DNA of 22,140 nucleotides, taken from DASZMJ01 sp035551935 (GTDB taxonomy: Bacteria; Planctomycetota; Planctomycetia; Isosphaerales; Isosphaeraceae). A program made the position numbers and the translations under genes. Of the stretch, positions 6,498 through 14,025 are shown in pieces. The DNA is taken from NCBI GenBank assembly GCA_035551935.1, contig DASZMJ010000225.1, positions 1-22,140 of the forward strand. The letters are read 5' to 3'. The notes beneath the pieces were generated by a model. It was not told where the DNA came from. It ran no database searches and saw nothing but the letters and a program-made list of their open reading frames with translations. Each line of letters starts with the position of its first letter. Positions within the stretch are counted from its first letter, which is position 1.

Positions 6498-8774
6498 TCA
6501 CTCCGCCGGATCCCCTTCCTCGGGCGGCTGGCCGTGGAGGGTGCGGTAGCGGCCGTGGAGCCAGTCGTGGAGGCCGCGGGCGTACCACTTGGAGAAGCGG
6601 CGGTCGCTCGGGCCACCGGGCAAGGTGGTGTGGGCGTCGTCGGTGGCCAGGTCGGCGACGAAGCGATACGACGGGGCGAAGGCGACCTCGCGCCCCTTGT
6701 TGTGATAGACCTGCGCCTGGTGGACCGTCGCCCGGCCCCCTTTCAACGCGATCGGGCCGCGGTCGAAGCCGAGCCGCAGCGGCAGCAGGCCGCCGAAGAG
6801 GATGTGCCGCAGCACGACCCGGGTGCCGCCGTCGTGGCCGTGGTCGTGGCCGTCGTGCGCGTGGTCGTGGTCATGGTCGTGGTCGTGCCGCAGGGCCCTG
6901 GCCAGCGCGGCCCGGTAGACCTGCGACCGCGACCGGGCGCCGAACCAGGGGGAGCGCTCGGAGAGCAGCACCTGATCGACGTTCCAGTACATCTCGGCCA
7001 GGAACGGCGTGCGGTCCATCAGGTAGGCCACGACCGCCGCGCCGAGGCCGCCGGGCTGGCCGTCGGAGCCGGCGCCGAAGACCTCCTCGATGAGCGCGCG
7101 ATAGAACCGCTCGAAGAGGCCCGCCGCCTCGACGTCGTCGTACGAGCCGTCCCAGCCGGCCAGGACGCGCGCCCCCTCGGCATCCGACTCGAACAGGAGC
7201 GGCCGGAGCAGCGCCAGGAACCGCTCGGCCTGCCGCGAGTGGAGGTCGAACTGGAGCTTCTCCATGTTCTCGACCGACACCGTCTCGCCCCGGGCCAGCA
7301 CCTCGCGGATCCGCTGGGCGCGGTAGGGGCCGGAGCTGATGTTGATCGGCTTGAGCCGCCCGAGGGCGTTGAGGTCGTCGTTGGCGGTGGCGATGTACCC
7401 CTCGGGCGGGTCGAAGGCGCGGGGCAGGTCCTCGAGCCTGGCGAAGCCCCGCCAGTCGTTGGCCGGGTCCCAGCCGGGCAGCGGGACGAGCCCGGTCGTC
7501 CCCTCGCGACGCAACGGCATCCGGCCGGCCATCTGGTAGCCGATGTGGCCGCCGCGGTCGGCCAGGACCCAGTTCCACGACGAGTTGGCGATCCGGCCGA
7601 GCAGCCTGCTCCCGTCGTCGACGTCGGTGGCCTCGAGCATGCCCAGCAGGCCCTCGGTCGCCTCGGCGCCGGTCCCCTCGCCGCAGCTCCAGCGGGTCGC
7701 GAGGTAGTGGCCGGCGACGTTGGGGTCGCCCTCGAGGGTGCCGTGGTCGTTCTCGAAGAACGTGACCTCGACCGGGTCCTTGCCGCGGCGTTGGATCGTC
7801 TCGTGCCGTCGCGTGAAGGAATGCCAGCCGTCGCCGCGGCGATACTTGCCGTCGCGGCAGTCCTCGATCCACGAGTCGACGCAGTCCATGCAGGCGTAGG
7901 TCACGCCCCAGGCCAGGTCGTTGTTGCGGCCGATGACGACGCCCGGGATGCCCGGCATCGTCGCCCCCATCGCGTACCGCGGCGACGCCGAGTCCTGCCC
8001 GTCCCAGCGCAAGACGGCCTCGTACCAGACGGCCGGGAGGCGGTTGATCTCGAGGTGCGGGTCGCTGCAGAGGATCGGCTTGCCGGAGGCCGTCCGCGCG
8101 CCGGCGACGGCCCAGTTGTTCGACGCCGCGGCGCTGGGCAACGCGGGCGTCCACGACAGGGCCTCGGGCACGACCCGATCGCCCAGGCGGACGCGGCGCA
8201 ACAGCGCCTCGTCGAGCCCGCCGAGCTTGCCGGGGAAGAGCGCCTCGAGCAGGTCGCGCGACAGGCCCGCCTGCACCGCCTCGACGATCCAGTGCTCGAC
8301 CTCCGCCTGGCTCTGCGCCAAGGCGACGTAGCCGATGACCTTGGCCGTCAGGTAGATGTCGGCGAACTCCCAGGGGCCGCCGCGGAGGCGGTCGCCGACC
8401 ATCCGCAGCTCCCACGGCTCGCCGGCCTCGTCGAAGTAGGCGTTGACGCCGCGGCAATAGGCCTCCTGCCCGGCCCGGGCGCGCGGCGAGAGCCGGGCGA
8501 GCTCGGCGTCGGCGTCGCGGCCGAAGTCCATCCGGCGGAAGAAGCGGTCGAGCGCCAGCATGTCGGCCGTCGCCTTCAGCTTCGCGCTCGCCTCGCCCCG
8601 CGCCAGGGTCCGGACCAGGAGCATCTGGAGGCCGCGGTCGCGGGCGTGGCAGTAGCCGAGGCCGAACAGCGCGTCGTCGACGTCGGCGGCGGCGACCTGC
8701 GGGATGCCGTCGGCGTCGCGGACGATCGTCACCGGGCCGGCCTTGCCGTCGAGGGTCAGCGCGTGGTCGCTCAT
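6498..8774 (-). CDS. Penicillin acylase family protein (Ntn-hydrolase amidase)
   Basis: 758 aa. Family members cleave N-acyl amides (penicillins, acyl-homoserine lactones, other acyl-amino compounds) after self-processing. The signature SNNWAV starts at Ser218, the expected N-terminal nucleophile of the beta chain (about 541 aa), with a 217-residue alpha/spacer part before it. The early motif GYCHARDRGLQM near residues 40-51 is also typical. No signal peptide is visible, although most characterised members are periplasmic, so this one looks cytoplasmic. A His/Asp-rich tract at about 627-647 (repeated HD pairs) is unusual. The start ATG overlaps the stop of the acyl-CoA synthetase gene (ATGA) and has only a weak ribosome site, so translation is probably coupled. 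Substrate unknown. Confidence 0.92.
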   Translation of the reverse strand: MSDHALTLDGKAGPVTIVRDADGIPQVAAADVDDALFGLGYCHARDRGLQMLLVRTLARGEASAKLKATADMLALDRFFRRMDFGRDADAELARLSPRARAGQEAYCRGVNAYFDEAGEPWELRMVGDRLRGGPWEFADIYLTAKVIGYVALAQSQAEVEHWIVEAVQAGLSRDLLEALFPGKLGGLDEALLRRVRLGDRVVPEALSWTPALPSAAASNNWAVAGARTASGKPILCSDPHLEINRLPAVWYEAVLRWDGQDSASPRYAMGATMPGIPGVVIGRNNDLAWGVTYACMDCVDSWIEDCRDGKYRRGDGWHSFTRRHETIQRRGKDPVEVTFFENDHGTLEGDPNVAGHYLATRWSCGEGTGAEATEGLLGMLEATDVDDGSRLLGRIANSSWNWVLADRGGHIGYQMAGRMPLRREGTTGLVPLPGWDPANDWRGFARLEDLPRAFDPPEGYIATANDDLNALGRLKPINISSGPYRAQRIREVLARGETVSVENMEKLQFDLHSRQAERFLALLRPLLFESDAEGARVLAGWDGSYDDVEAAGLFERFYRALIEEVFGAGSDGQPGGLGAAVVAYLMDRTPFLAEMYWNVDQVLLSERSPWFGARSRSQVYRAALARALRHDHDHDHDHAHDGHDHGHDGGTRVVLRHILFGGLLPLRLGFDRGPIALKGGRATVHQAQVYHNKGREVAFAPSYRFVADLATDDAHTTLPGGPSDRRFSKWYARGLHDWLHGRYRTLHGQPPEEGDPAE

Positions 8775-10468
8775 GATTCGGGTCCAGAATGGGGGCCAGG
8801 GGGGCTGTGATAGAGCGCGTCGAGGGGTGCCTTGTATTTCTCCAACAGGAACCGGCGGCGGACCTTGAGCGTGGCCGTCAGCTCGTCGGCCTCGGCCCGC
8901 AACGGGCGGCCGAGCAGGACGAACGACCGCACCCGCTCGGGCTGGCTGACCGCCTCCATCCCCCGCGCGACCCGGTCGGCCATGAAGCCGACGAGGGCCT
9001 CGTCGGTGACGAACTCGGCGTCGCCCGGCTCGGGCCGGCCGAGCCGCCGGGCCGCCTCACGCAGCCGGGGCAAATCCGGCACGATCAACGCCGTGACGAA
9101 CGGCCTGCCGTCGCCATACGCCACCGCCTGTTCTATATACGGATCGGCCACCATCAATTGTTCGAGCATCGCCGGCGCGATGTTCTTGCCGCCGGACGTG
9201 ATGATTAAATCCTTCTTGCGGTCGGTGATCGTCAGGAAGCCCTCGGCGTCGAGGTGGCCGACGTCGCCTGTGTGCAGCCAGCCGCCCTCGGTGGCGGCGC
9301 GGGTGGCCTCGGGGTCGTTCCAGTAGCCGAGCATGACGTGCGGCCCGCGCGTCAGGACCTCGCCGTCGTCGGCGATGGCCACCTCGACGCCGGGGATCGG
9401 CAGGCCGACCGTCTCGAGCTTGTAGCGGTCGATCCGGTTGAAGCTGATGACCGGCGAGCTCTCGGTCAGGCCGTAGCCTTGCAGCAGCAGCAGGCCCGCC
9501 TCGTGATACCCCTCGGCGACGTGGCGGGGCAGGGGGGCGCCGCCCGAGGAGAGCCAGCGAATCCTCGGGCCGAAGATGGCTCGCAGCCGCGCCGCGCGCT
9601 CGGGCGGCGGCAACGGGGCGACGGCCGTCCAGACCTTCTCGTAGAACCGCGGCACCGACGTCATCCACGTCGGCTGCGTCTCGGCCAGGTTGGCCGTGAG
9701 CGTATCCACCGACTCGGCGAGGCAGACGACCGAGCCGACGAGGGCCGGGAGGTAGTGGTCGACCGTGCGCGCGTAGATGTGGCTGTACGGCAGCCAGCTC
9801 AACAGGATGTCGTCCGGCTGCGCATTACCCATCGCCAGCACGCTCTCGGCGTTCGACAGGATGTTGCCGTGCGAGAGCATCACCCCGCGCGGGTCGCCGG
9901 TCGTGCCGCTGGTGTAGATGACCGTGGCGAGGTCCTCGCGTTGGACCGACCGCTCGCGGAGCAGGACGTCGTGCAGGCCGTCGGTGCCGAGACGGAGGCC
10001 GTCGTGGACGAGCGCCTCCCACGAGGTGACCCGCACGCGATCCGGGGCCGCGATCGGCTCGAAGCCGATCAGCCATTCCAGAGCGGGGAGGACGTCGAGG
10101 ACGGCGATCACCTTGTCGGCCTGCCGCTGGTCGGCGACGAAGCAGGCCCGCGCGCCGCTGTGGCCGAGCTGGTAGGCGACCTGCCTCGGCGCGAGCGGGG
10201 CATGCAACGGCACGTCGGCGGCGCCGGTCGAGAGGACGGCGATGTCGGCCGTCAGCCAGTTCGCGCCGTTCTCGGCGAGGATGCCGACGCGGTCGCCGGG
10301 GCCGATCCCCTGGGCGATCAAGGCCGCCGCCGCGCCGTCGGCGCGGCGGCGGTAGGACTCCCAGCGGATGTCGCGATAGAGGCCGTGCCGCCTGGTTCTC
10401 AAGGCGACGCGCCGGCCGAGCCGATCGGCGGTGGCGCGGTGCATCGCGGCGAGGCTGGAGTGCGACAC
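8771..10468 (-). CDS. AMP-dependent long-chain acyl-CoA synthetase (FadD-like)
   Basis: 565 aa from the GTG at 10468. It should activate fatty acids to acyl-CoA through an acyl-adenylate. The P-loop YTSGTTGDPRGVMLSH starts at residue 185. Further motifs are GYGLTESSPV, WLHTGDVGHLD, and the C-terminal hinge DRKKDLIITSGGKN from residue 416. The GTG start gives a sensible N-terminus (SHSSLAAMHRATADRL), has a G-rich ribosome site, and lies 25 nt after the thiolase stop. An in-frame ATG at 10444 is the alternative. The longer frame reaching 10603 runs into fadA and is rejected. It sits between fadA and the acylase gene, as the activating step of the same pathway. Chain-length preference cannot be read from sequence. 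Confidence 0.94.
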   Translation of the reverse strand: MSHSSLAAMHRATADRLGRRVALRTRRHGLYRDIRWESYRRRADGAAAALIAQGIGPGDRVGILAENGANWLTADIAVLSTGAADVPLHAPLAPRQVAYQLGHSGARACFVADQRQADKVIAVLDVLPALEWLIGFEPIAAPDRVRVTSWEALVHDGLRLGTDGLHDVLLRERSVQREDLATVIYTSGTTGDPRGVMLSHGNILSNAESVLAMGNAQPDDILLSWLPYSHIYARTVDHYLPALVGSVVCLAESVDTLTANLAETQPTWMTSVPRFYEKVWTAVAPLPPPERAARLRAIFGPRIRWLSSGGAPLPRHVAEGYHEAGLLLLQGYGLTESSPVISFNRIDRYKLETVGLPIPGVEVAIADDGEVLTRGPHVMLGYWNDPEATRAATEGGWLHTGDVGHLDAEGFLTITDRKKDLIITSGGKNIAPAMLEQLMVADPYIEQAVAYGDGRPFVTALIVPDLPRLREAARRLGRPEPGDAEFVTDEALVGFMADRVARGMEAVSQPERVRSFVLLGRPLRAEADELTATLKVRRRFLLEKYKAPLDALYHSPPGPHSGPES

Positions 10469-10493
10469 GGACGTGGCCCCCCCCTGCGCGGGC

Positions 10494-11651
10494 TCAGACG
10501 GCCTCGAAGATCGTGGCGACCCCCTGGCCCTGGCCGACGCACATCGTCGCCAGGCCGTACTTGGCCCCTTCGTCCCGCATCCGATGAAGAAGTGTCGTAG
10601 CAATCCGCGCGCCGCTGGCGCCGAGCGGGTGGCCCAGCGCGATCGCGCCGCCGCGGGTGTTGACCTTCGTCTCGTCGATGCCCAGCCGCTTGAGCACGGC
10701 CAGCACCTGCACCGCGAACGCCTCGTTCAGCTCGATGCAGTCGATCTGGTCGAGCGTCAGGCCGGCGCGCTTGAGCGCCTTGTGCACCGCCGGCACCGGG
10801 CCGATGCCCATCTCCTCGGGGGCGACCCCCGCCGCGGCCATCGCGCGGACCCTGGCGATCGGCTCGAGGCCCAGGTCGCGCGCCTTGCCCTCGGACATCA
10901 CGAGCAACGCCGCGGCGCCGACGTTCACGGGCGAGCTGTTGCCCGCCGTCACCGAGCCGCCGTCCGGGTTGAAGGCCGGCGGCAGGGCCGAGAGCGCCTC
11001 GACCGACGTGTCGCGGCGGATCCCCTGGTCCTCGACGAGCAGGGCCTTCTCGCCGTGCGCGTCGCGGCCCCAGGTGGGGGCGATCTCGGTGCGGAACTCG
11101 CCCTTGTCGGTGGCCTCGGCGGCGAGCTTGTGGCTCCGGTAGGCGAATTCGTCCTGCCGGCGCCGGGAGATGCGGTACTTGGCCGCGAGGTACTCGGCCG
11201 TCAGCCCCATGTTCATGATCGCCTCGCTGTGCCGTCGGAGCAATGCGGGGCTGGGGCTGTAGTCCTTCGACATCGGGATGTGTTCCATGTGCTCGACGCC
11301 GCCGGCGATCTGCACGTCCTCGCCGCCGCCGACGGCGTTCAAGGCCGCGTCGTTGATCGCCTGGAGGCTCGACGCGCAGTTGCGGTTGATCGTCACCCCC
11401 GCCGTCTCGACCGGCAGGTCGGCCACGAGCGCCGCGATCCGCGCCACGTCGAAGCCTTGCTCGCCTTGCTGCTGCACGCATCCCCAGCGCACGTCCTCGA
11501 CGAGGCCGGGGTCGACCCCCGTCCGCTCGATCAGCGCCTTGATGACGTGCGCCGACAGCTCCTCCGCCCGCACGTCGCGATAGTACCCGTTCTCGCTCGA
11601 CGCCCGCGCCACCGGCGTCCGGATCGCGTCGATGATGACCGCGTGACTCAT
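10494..11651 (-). CDS. fadA: Acetyl-CoA acyltransferase (3-ketoacyl-CoA thiolase), FadA type
   Basis: 385 aa, usual length for the beta subunit of the fatty-acid oxidation complex. Nucleophile Cys92 is in NRNCASSLQA, NEAFA is at 309-313, His341 is in ALGHPLGASG, and the second catalytic Cys371 is in MCVGQGQGVATIFE; all are intact. It cleaves 3-ketoacyl-CoA into acetyl-CoA and a shortened acyl-CoA. The start ATG at 11651 matches the family N-terminus (MSHAVIIDAIRTP) and has GAGGA 4-5 nt upstream. The longer frame from 11732 would read through the inverted repeat and is rejected. fadB lies upstream on the same strand, with the family A inverted repeat in the 148-bp gap between them. Confidence 0.96.
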   Translation of the reverse strand: MSHAVIIDAIRTPVARASSENGYYRDVRAEELSAHVIKALIERTGVDPGLVEDVRWGCVQQQGEQGFDVARIAALVADLPVETAGVTINRNCASSLQAINDAALNAVGGGEDVQIAGGVEHMEHIPMSKDYSPSPALLRRHSEAIMNMGLTAEYLAAKYRISRRRQDEFAYRSHKLAAEATDKGEFRTEIAPTWGRDAHGEKALLVEDQGIRRDTSVEALSALPPAFNPDGGSVTAGNSSPVNVGAAALLVMSEGKARDLGLEPIARVRAMAAAGVAPEEMGIGPVPAVHKALKRAGLTLDQIDCIELNEAFAVQVLAVLKRLGIDETKVNTRGGAIALGHPLGASGARIATTLLHRMRDEGAKYGLATMCVGQGQGVATIFEAV

Positions 11652-11688
11652 CGTATCCTCATCCTTTCCAGGCTGCTGCGTGTCTCGA

Positions 11689-11756
11689 TCGGGTGGCACG
11701 CCCTGCAAGGGCGTGGCCCCGAGCCCGGCCACGCCCTTGCAGGGCGTGCCACCCGA
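11689..11756. repeat. Long perfect inverted repeat, family A copy 2
   Basis: Arms 11689-11718 and 11727-11756 are perfect reverse complements over 30 bp with an 8-nt spacer. The sequence matches the element at 6-79 except for a few bases (for example CCCTGCAAGG in place of CCCCGCAAGG), and the change is compensated in the opposite arm. It separates fadB from fadA inside an otherwise co-directional run and may weaken or segment the transcript there. Confidence 0.85.
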
Positions 11757-11799
11757 CGCGAGAACAGATCCTCCGGAAAATGTTCATAGCTAGTCCGCG

Positions 11800-13968
11800 T
11801 CACGCCTTGGCGGCGGGCATGGTGATCCTGGGCCTCGGGTAGAAGGGCGCGCCCGACTGGGCCATGCGGGACAAGCTCTGGGTCGGCTCGAACCGCTTGC
11901 CGAGCCCGCGATACGTCTCGAGCGTCTCGACGACCTTCGCCGCCCCCAGCGAGTCCGCCCAGCGGAGGATGCCGCCGCGGAAGGGGGGGAAGCCGATGCC
12001 GAGGATCAGGCCCATGTCGACGTCGGCCGGCTCGCGGACGATCCCCTCCTCCAGGACGCGCGTCGCCTCCAGGAGCATCGGCAGGAAGAGGCGGTCGGTC
12101 AGCTCCTCCTCGGTCGACGCGGGCCGGTCGCCGGCCTTGTACCTGGCGAGGATCGGCTCGAAGTCCGGGTCGGGCGCGGGCTTGCCGCCTTTACCCGTGT
12201 ACTTGCGGAAGCCGGCGCCGGTCTTCTTGCCGAGCCGGCCGGCCTTCACGAGGTCGAAGAGGATCGGCGTCGGCACCGCGCGATCGGGGTACGCCTTGGC
12301 GATCACCCGGCCGGCGTAGGCCGACGTGTCGAGGCCGACGAGGTCCTGCAACGCGATCGGCCCCATCGGCATCCCGAACTTCGTCGCCGCCGCGTCGATC
12401 GCGTCCATCGGCACCCCTTCCTGGAGCAGAAGTAATGCCTCGTTCATGTACGGGAAGAGGACGCGATTGACGAGGAACCCGGCGCAGTCCTTGACCACGA
12501 TCGGCGTCTTGCGGACCCGCTTGGCCAGCGCGACGACCGTGGCGACCGTCTCGTCGCTCGTCTTGTCGCCGCGGATGACCTCGACGAGCTCCATGCGGTC
12601 GACGGGGTGGAAGAAGTGCATGCCGACGAACCGCCCCGGGTTCGGCGCGGCCTCGGCCATCCGGGTGATCGAGATCGTCGAGGTGTTGCTCGCGAGGATG
12701 GTGTCGTCGCGGACCATGCCGCCCAGGTCGCGGAACATCGTCGTCTTGGCGGCCTCGTCCTCGACGATCGCCTCGACGACGATGTCGCAATCGCCGAAGG
12801 CGCGCGGGTTGGTGCCGGTGTTGAGCCGGGCGAGCATGTCGGCCAGGTCCATCGGCTGCGCCCGGCCGATCTTGATCCGGCTCAGGACCACATCCTTCGC
12901 CCGCTCCAGCCCGGCGGCGATCTTCGCATCATCGACGTCGACCATGATCGTCGGGATGCCCGAGCGCGCGTGAGCGGCGGCGATGCCCGAGCCCATCAGA
13001 CCGGCGCCGAGGACGCCGACGCGGTGGATGGCCTTCGGCTTGACGTTCGGGTCGGCCACGCCGGGGTCGCGGGCGAGGCGGTTCTGCATGAAGAAGACGC
13101 CGATCAGGTTCGCCGAGGTCGGCGTGCCGACGACCTCCAGCGCCGCCTCGCGCTCGACCTTCAGGCCCTCCTCGAGCGTCCGGTTGCAACCCTCGCGCAT
13201 CGCCTTGAGCGCCACGAGCGGCGCGGGATACTGCCCCTTCGTCTTGGCGCGGACGGCCCCCTCGGCCACGGCGAAGGCGAACTGCGACTGGTCCTCGCTC
13301 AGGCCGAGCGGCTGGTTCATTGTCTTGCGATGCGATTCCCAGTCGCCGCCCTGGCGGACCAGGCCGATCAGCCGCGCCCCCTCCTCGACGAGCTTATCGG
13401 CGGGGACGGCGTCGAAGGCGAGGCCGAGGGCGACGGCCCTCTTCGCGTCGGCGGGCTCGCCCGAGCAGATCATCTCGATGGCGTGCAGGCCGATGAGCCG
13501 CGGCAGGCGCTGGGTGCCGCCCCAGGCGGGGATGAGGCCGACCTTGACCTCGGGCAGGACGACCTTGGTCTCGGGGCTGTTCGAGACGATCCGATAATCC
13601 ATCGCCAGCGTCAATTCGGTGCCGCCTCCCATGCAGTTGCCGTCGATCAGGGCGACGGTCGGGAACGGCAAGCGGCTGATCTTGGCGAAGAGGTCGTGGC
13701 CGAAGCCCAGGCCGGCGACGGCCGCCTCCTTGGGGGCGTAGGCCAGCGCGCCCAGCTCGTTCAGGTCGGCGCCGGCGATGAACTGGCCGGGCTTGCCCGA
13801 TCGGAAGAGGAGCCCTTGCAGGTCGCGACGGCCCGCCAGGCCGCCGACGACCTGCGCCAGCTCCATCAACACCGCCTGGCCGAGCGTGTTGACCTTCTTG
13901 TCGGGCAGGTCGAACGTGACGACCGCGATCGGGCCGTCGATCTCCTGGATCTGGAAGGCGTTTCCCAT
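11800..13968 (-). CDS. fadB: Fatty-acid oxidation multifunctional protein: enoyl-CoA hydratase / 3-hydroxyacyl-CoA dehydrogenase
   Basis: 722 aa, the normal size for the alpha subunit. The N-terminal crotonase domain has GADLNEL at 66-72, catalytic Glu118 in GGGTEL and Glu140 in LPEVKVGL. The dehydrogenase part starts near 315 with the NAD fingerprint GAGLMGSG at 321-328, the catalytic-His region GMHFFHPVDRMELVEVI (His451), and the C-terminal KDCAGFLVNRVLFPYMNEAL segment. It hydrates enoyl-CoA and oxidises the product to 3-ketoacyl-CoA, handing it to FadA next door. The ATG at 13968 matches the family start, with a GGAG-type ribosome site about 9 nt away. It follows the acyl-CoA dehydrogenase gene after 57 bp of purine-rich (in sense) heptamer repeat. 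Confidence 0.96.
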   Translation of the reverse strand: MGNAFQIQEIDGPIAVVTFDLPDKKVNTLGQAVLMELAQVVGGLAGRRDLQGLLFRSGKPGQFIAGADLNELGALAYAPKEAAVAGLGFGHDLFAKISRLPFPTVALIDGNCMGGGTELTLAMDYRIVSNSPETKVVLPEVKVGLIPAWGGTQRLPRLIGLHAIEMICSGEPADAKRAVALGLAFDAVPADKLVEEGARLIGLVRQGGDWESHRKTMNQPLGLSEDQSQFAFAVAEGAVRAKTKGQYPAPLVALKAMREGCNRTLEEGLKVEREAALEVVGTPTSANLIGVFFMQNRLARDPGVADPNVKPKAIHRVGVLGAGLMGSGIAAAHARSGIPTIMVDVDDAKIAAGLERAKDVVLSRIKIGRAQPMDLADMLARLNTGTNPRAFGDCDIVVEAIVEDEAAKTTMFRDLGGMVRDDTILASNTSTISITRMAEAAPNPGRFVGMHFFHPVDRMELVEVIRGDKTSDETVATVVALAKRVRKTPIVVKDCAGFLVNRVLFPYMNEALLLLQEGVPMDAIDAAATKFGMPMGPIALQDLVGLDTSAYAGRVIAKAYPDRAVPTPILFDLVKAGRLGKKTGAGFRKYTGKGGKPAPDPDFEPILARYKAGDRPASTEEELTDRLFLPMLLEATRVLEEGIVREPADVDMGLILGIGFPPFRGGILRWADSLGAAKVVETLETYRGLGKRFEPTQSLSRMAQSGAPFYPRPRITMPAAKA

Positions 13969-13987
13969 GCGTCGACTCCGCCTTTCT

Positions 13988-14022
13988 TTGTCCTGTGCCC
14001 TCTGCCCTTCGTCCTCCGCCCT
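13988..14022. repeat. Single-arm degenerate heptamer array
   Basis: Five consecutive 7-nt units of the form NNGYCCT (TTGTCCT, GTGCCCT, CTGCCCT, TCGTCCT, CCGCCCT) fill the gap between the acyl-CoA dehydrogenase stop and the fadB start. In the sense of these genes the transcript reads as repeated AGGG/AGGA, which resembles ribosome binding sequence. It looks related to the GAGGGCA heptamers at 6386-6487 but has only one arm. Confidence 0.55.
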
Positions 14023-14025
14023 CCA

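Noticed and set aside
6039..8810. 923-codon plus-strand open frame opposite the acylase
   Set aside because: Product is repetitive Arg/Gly/Val/Pro with no domain. The minus strand carries the intact Ntn-hydrolase motifs. It is an artefact of GC-rich codon use.
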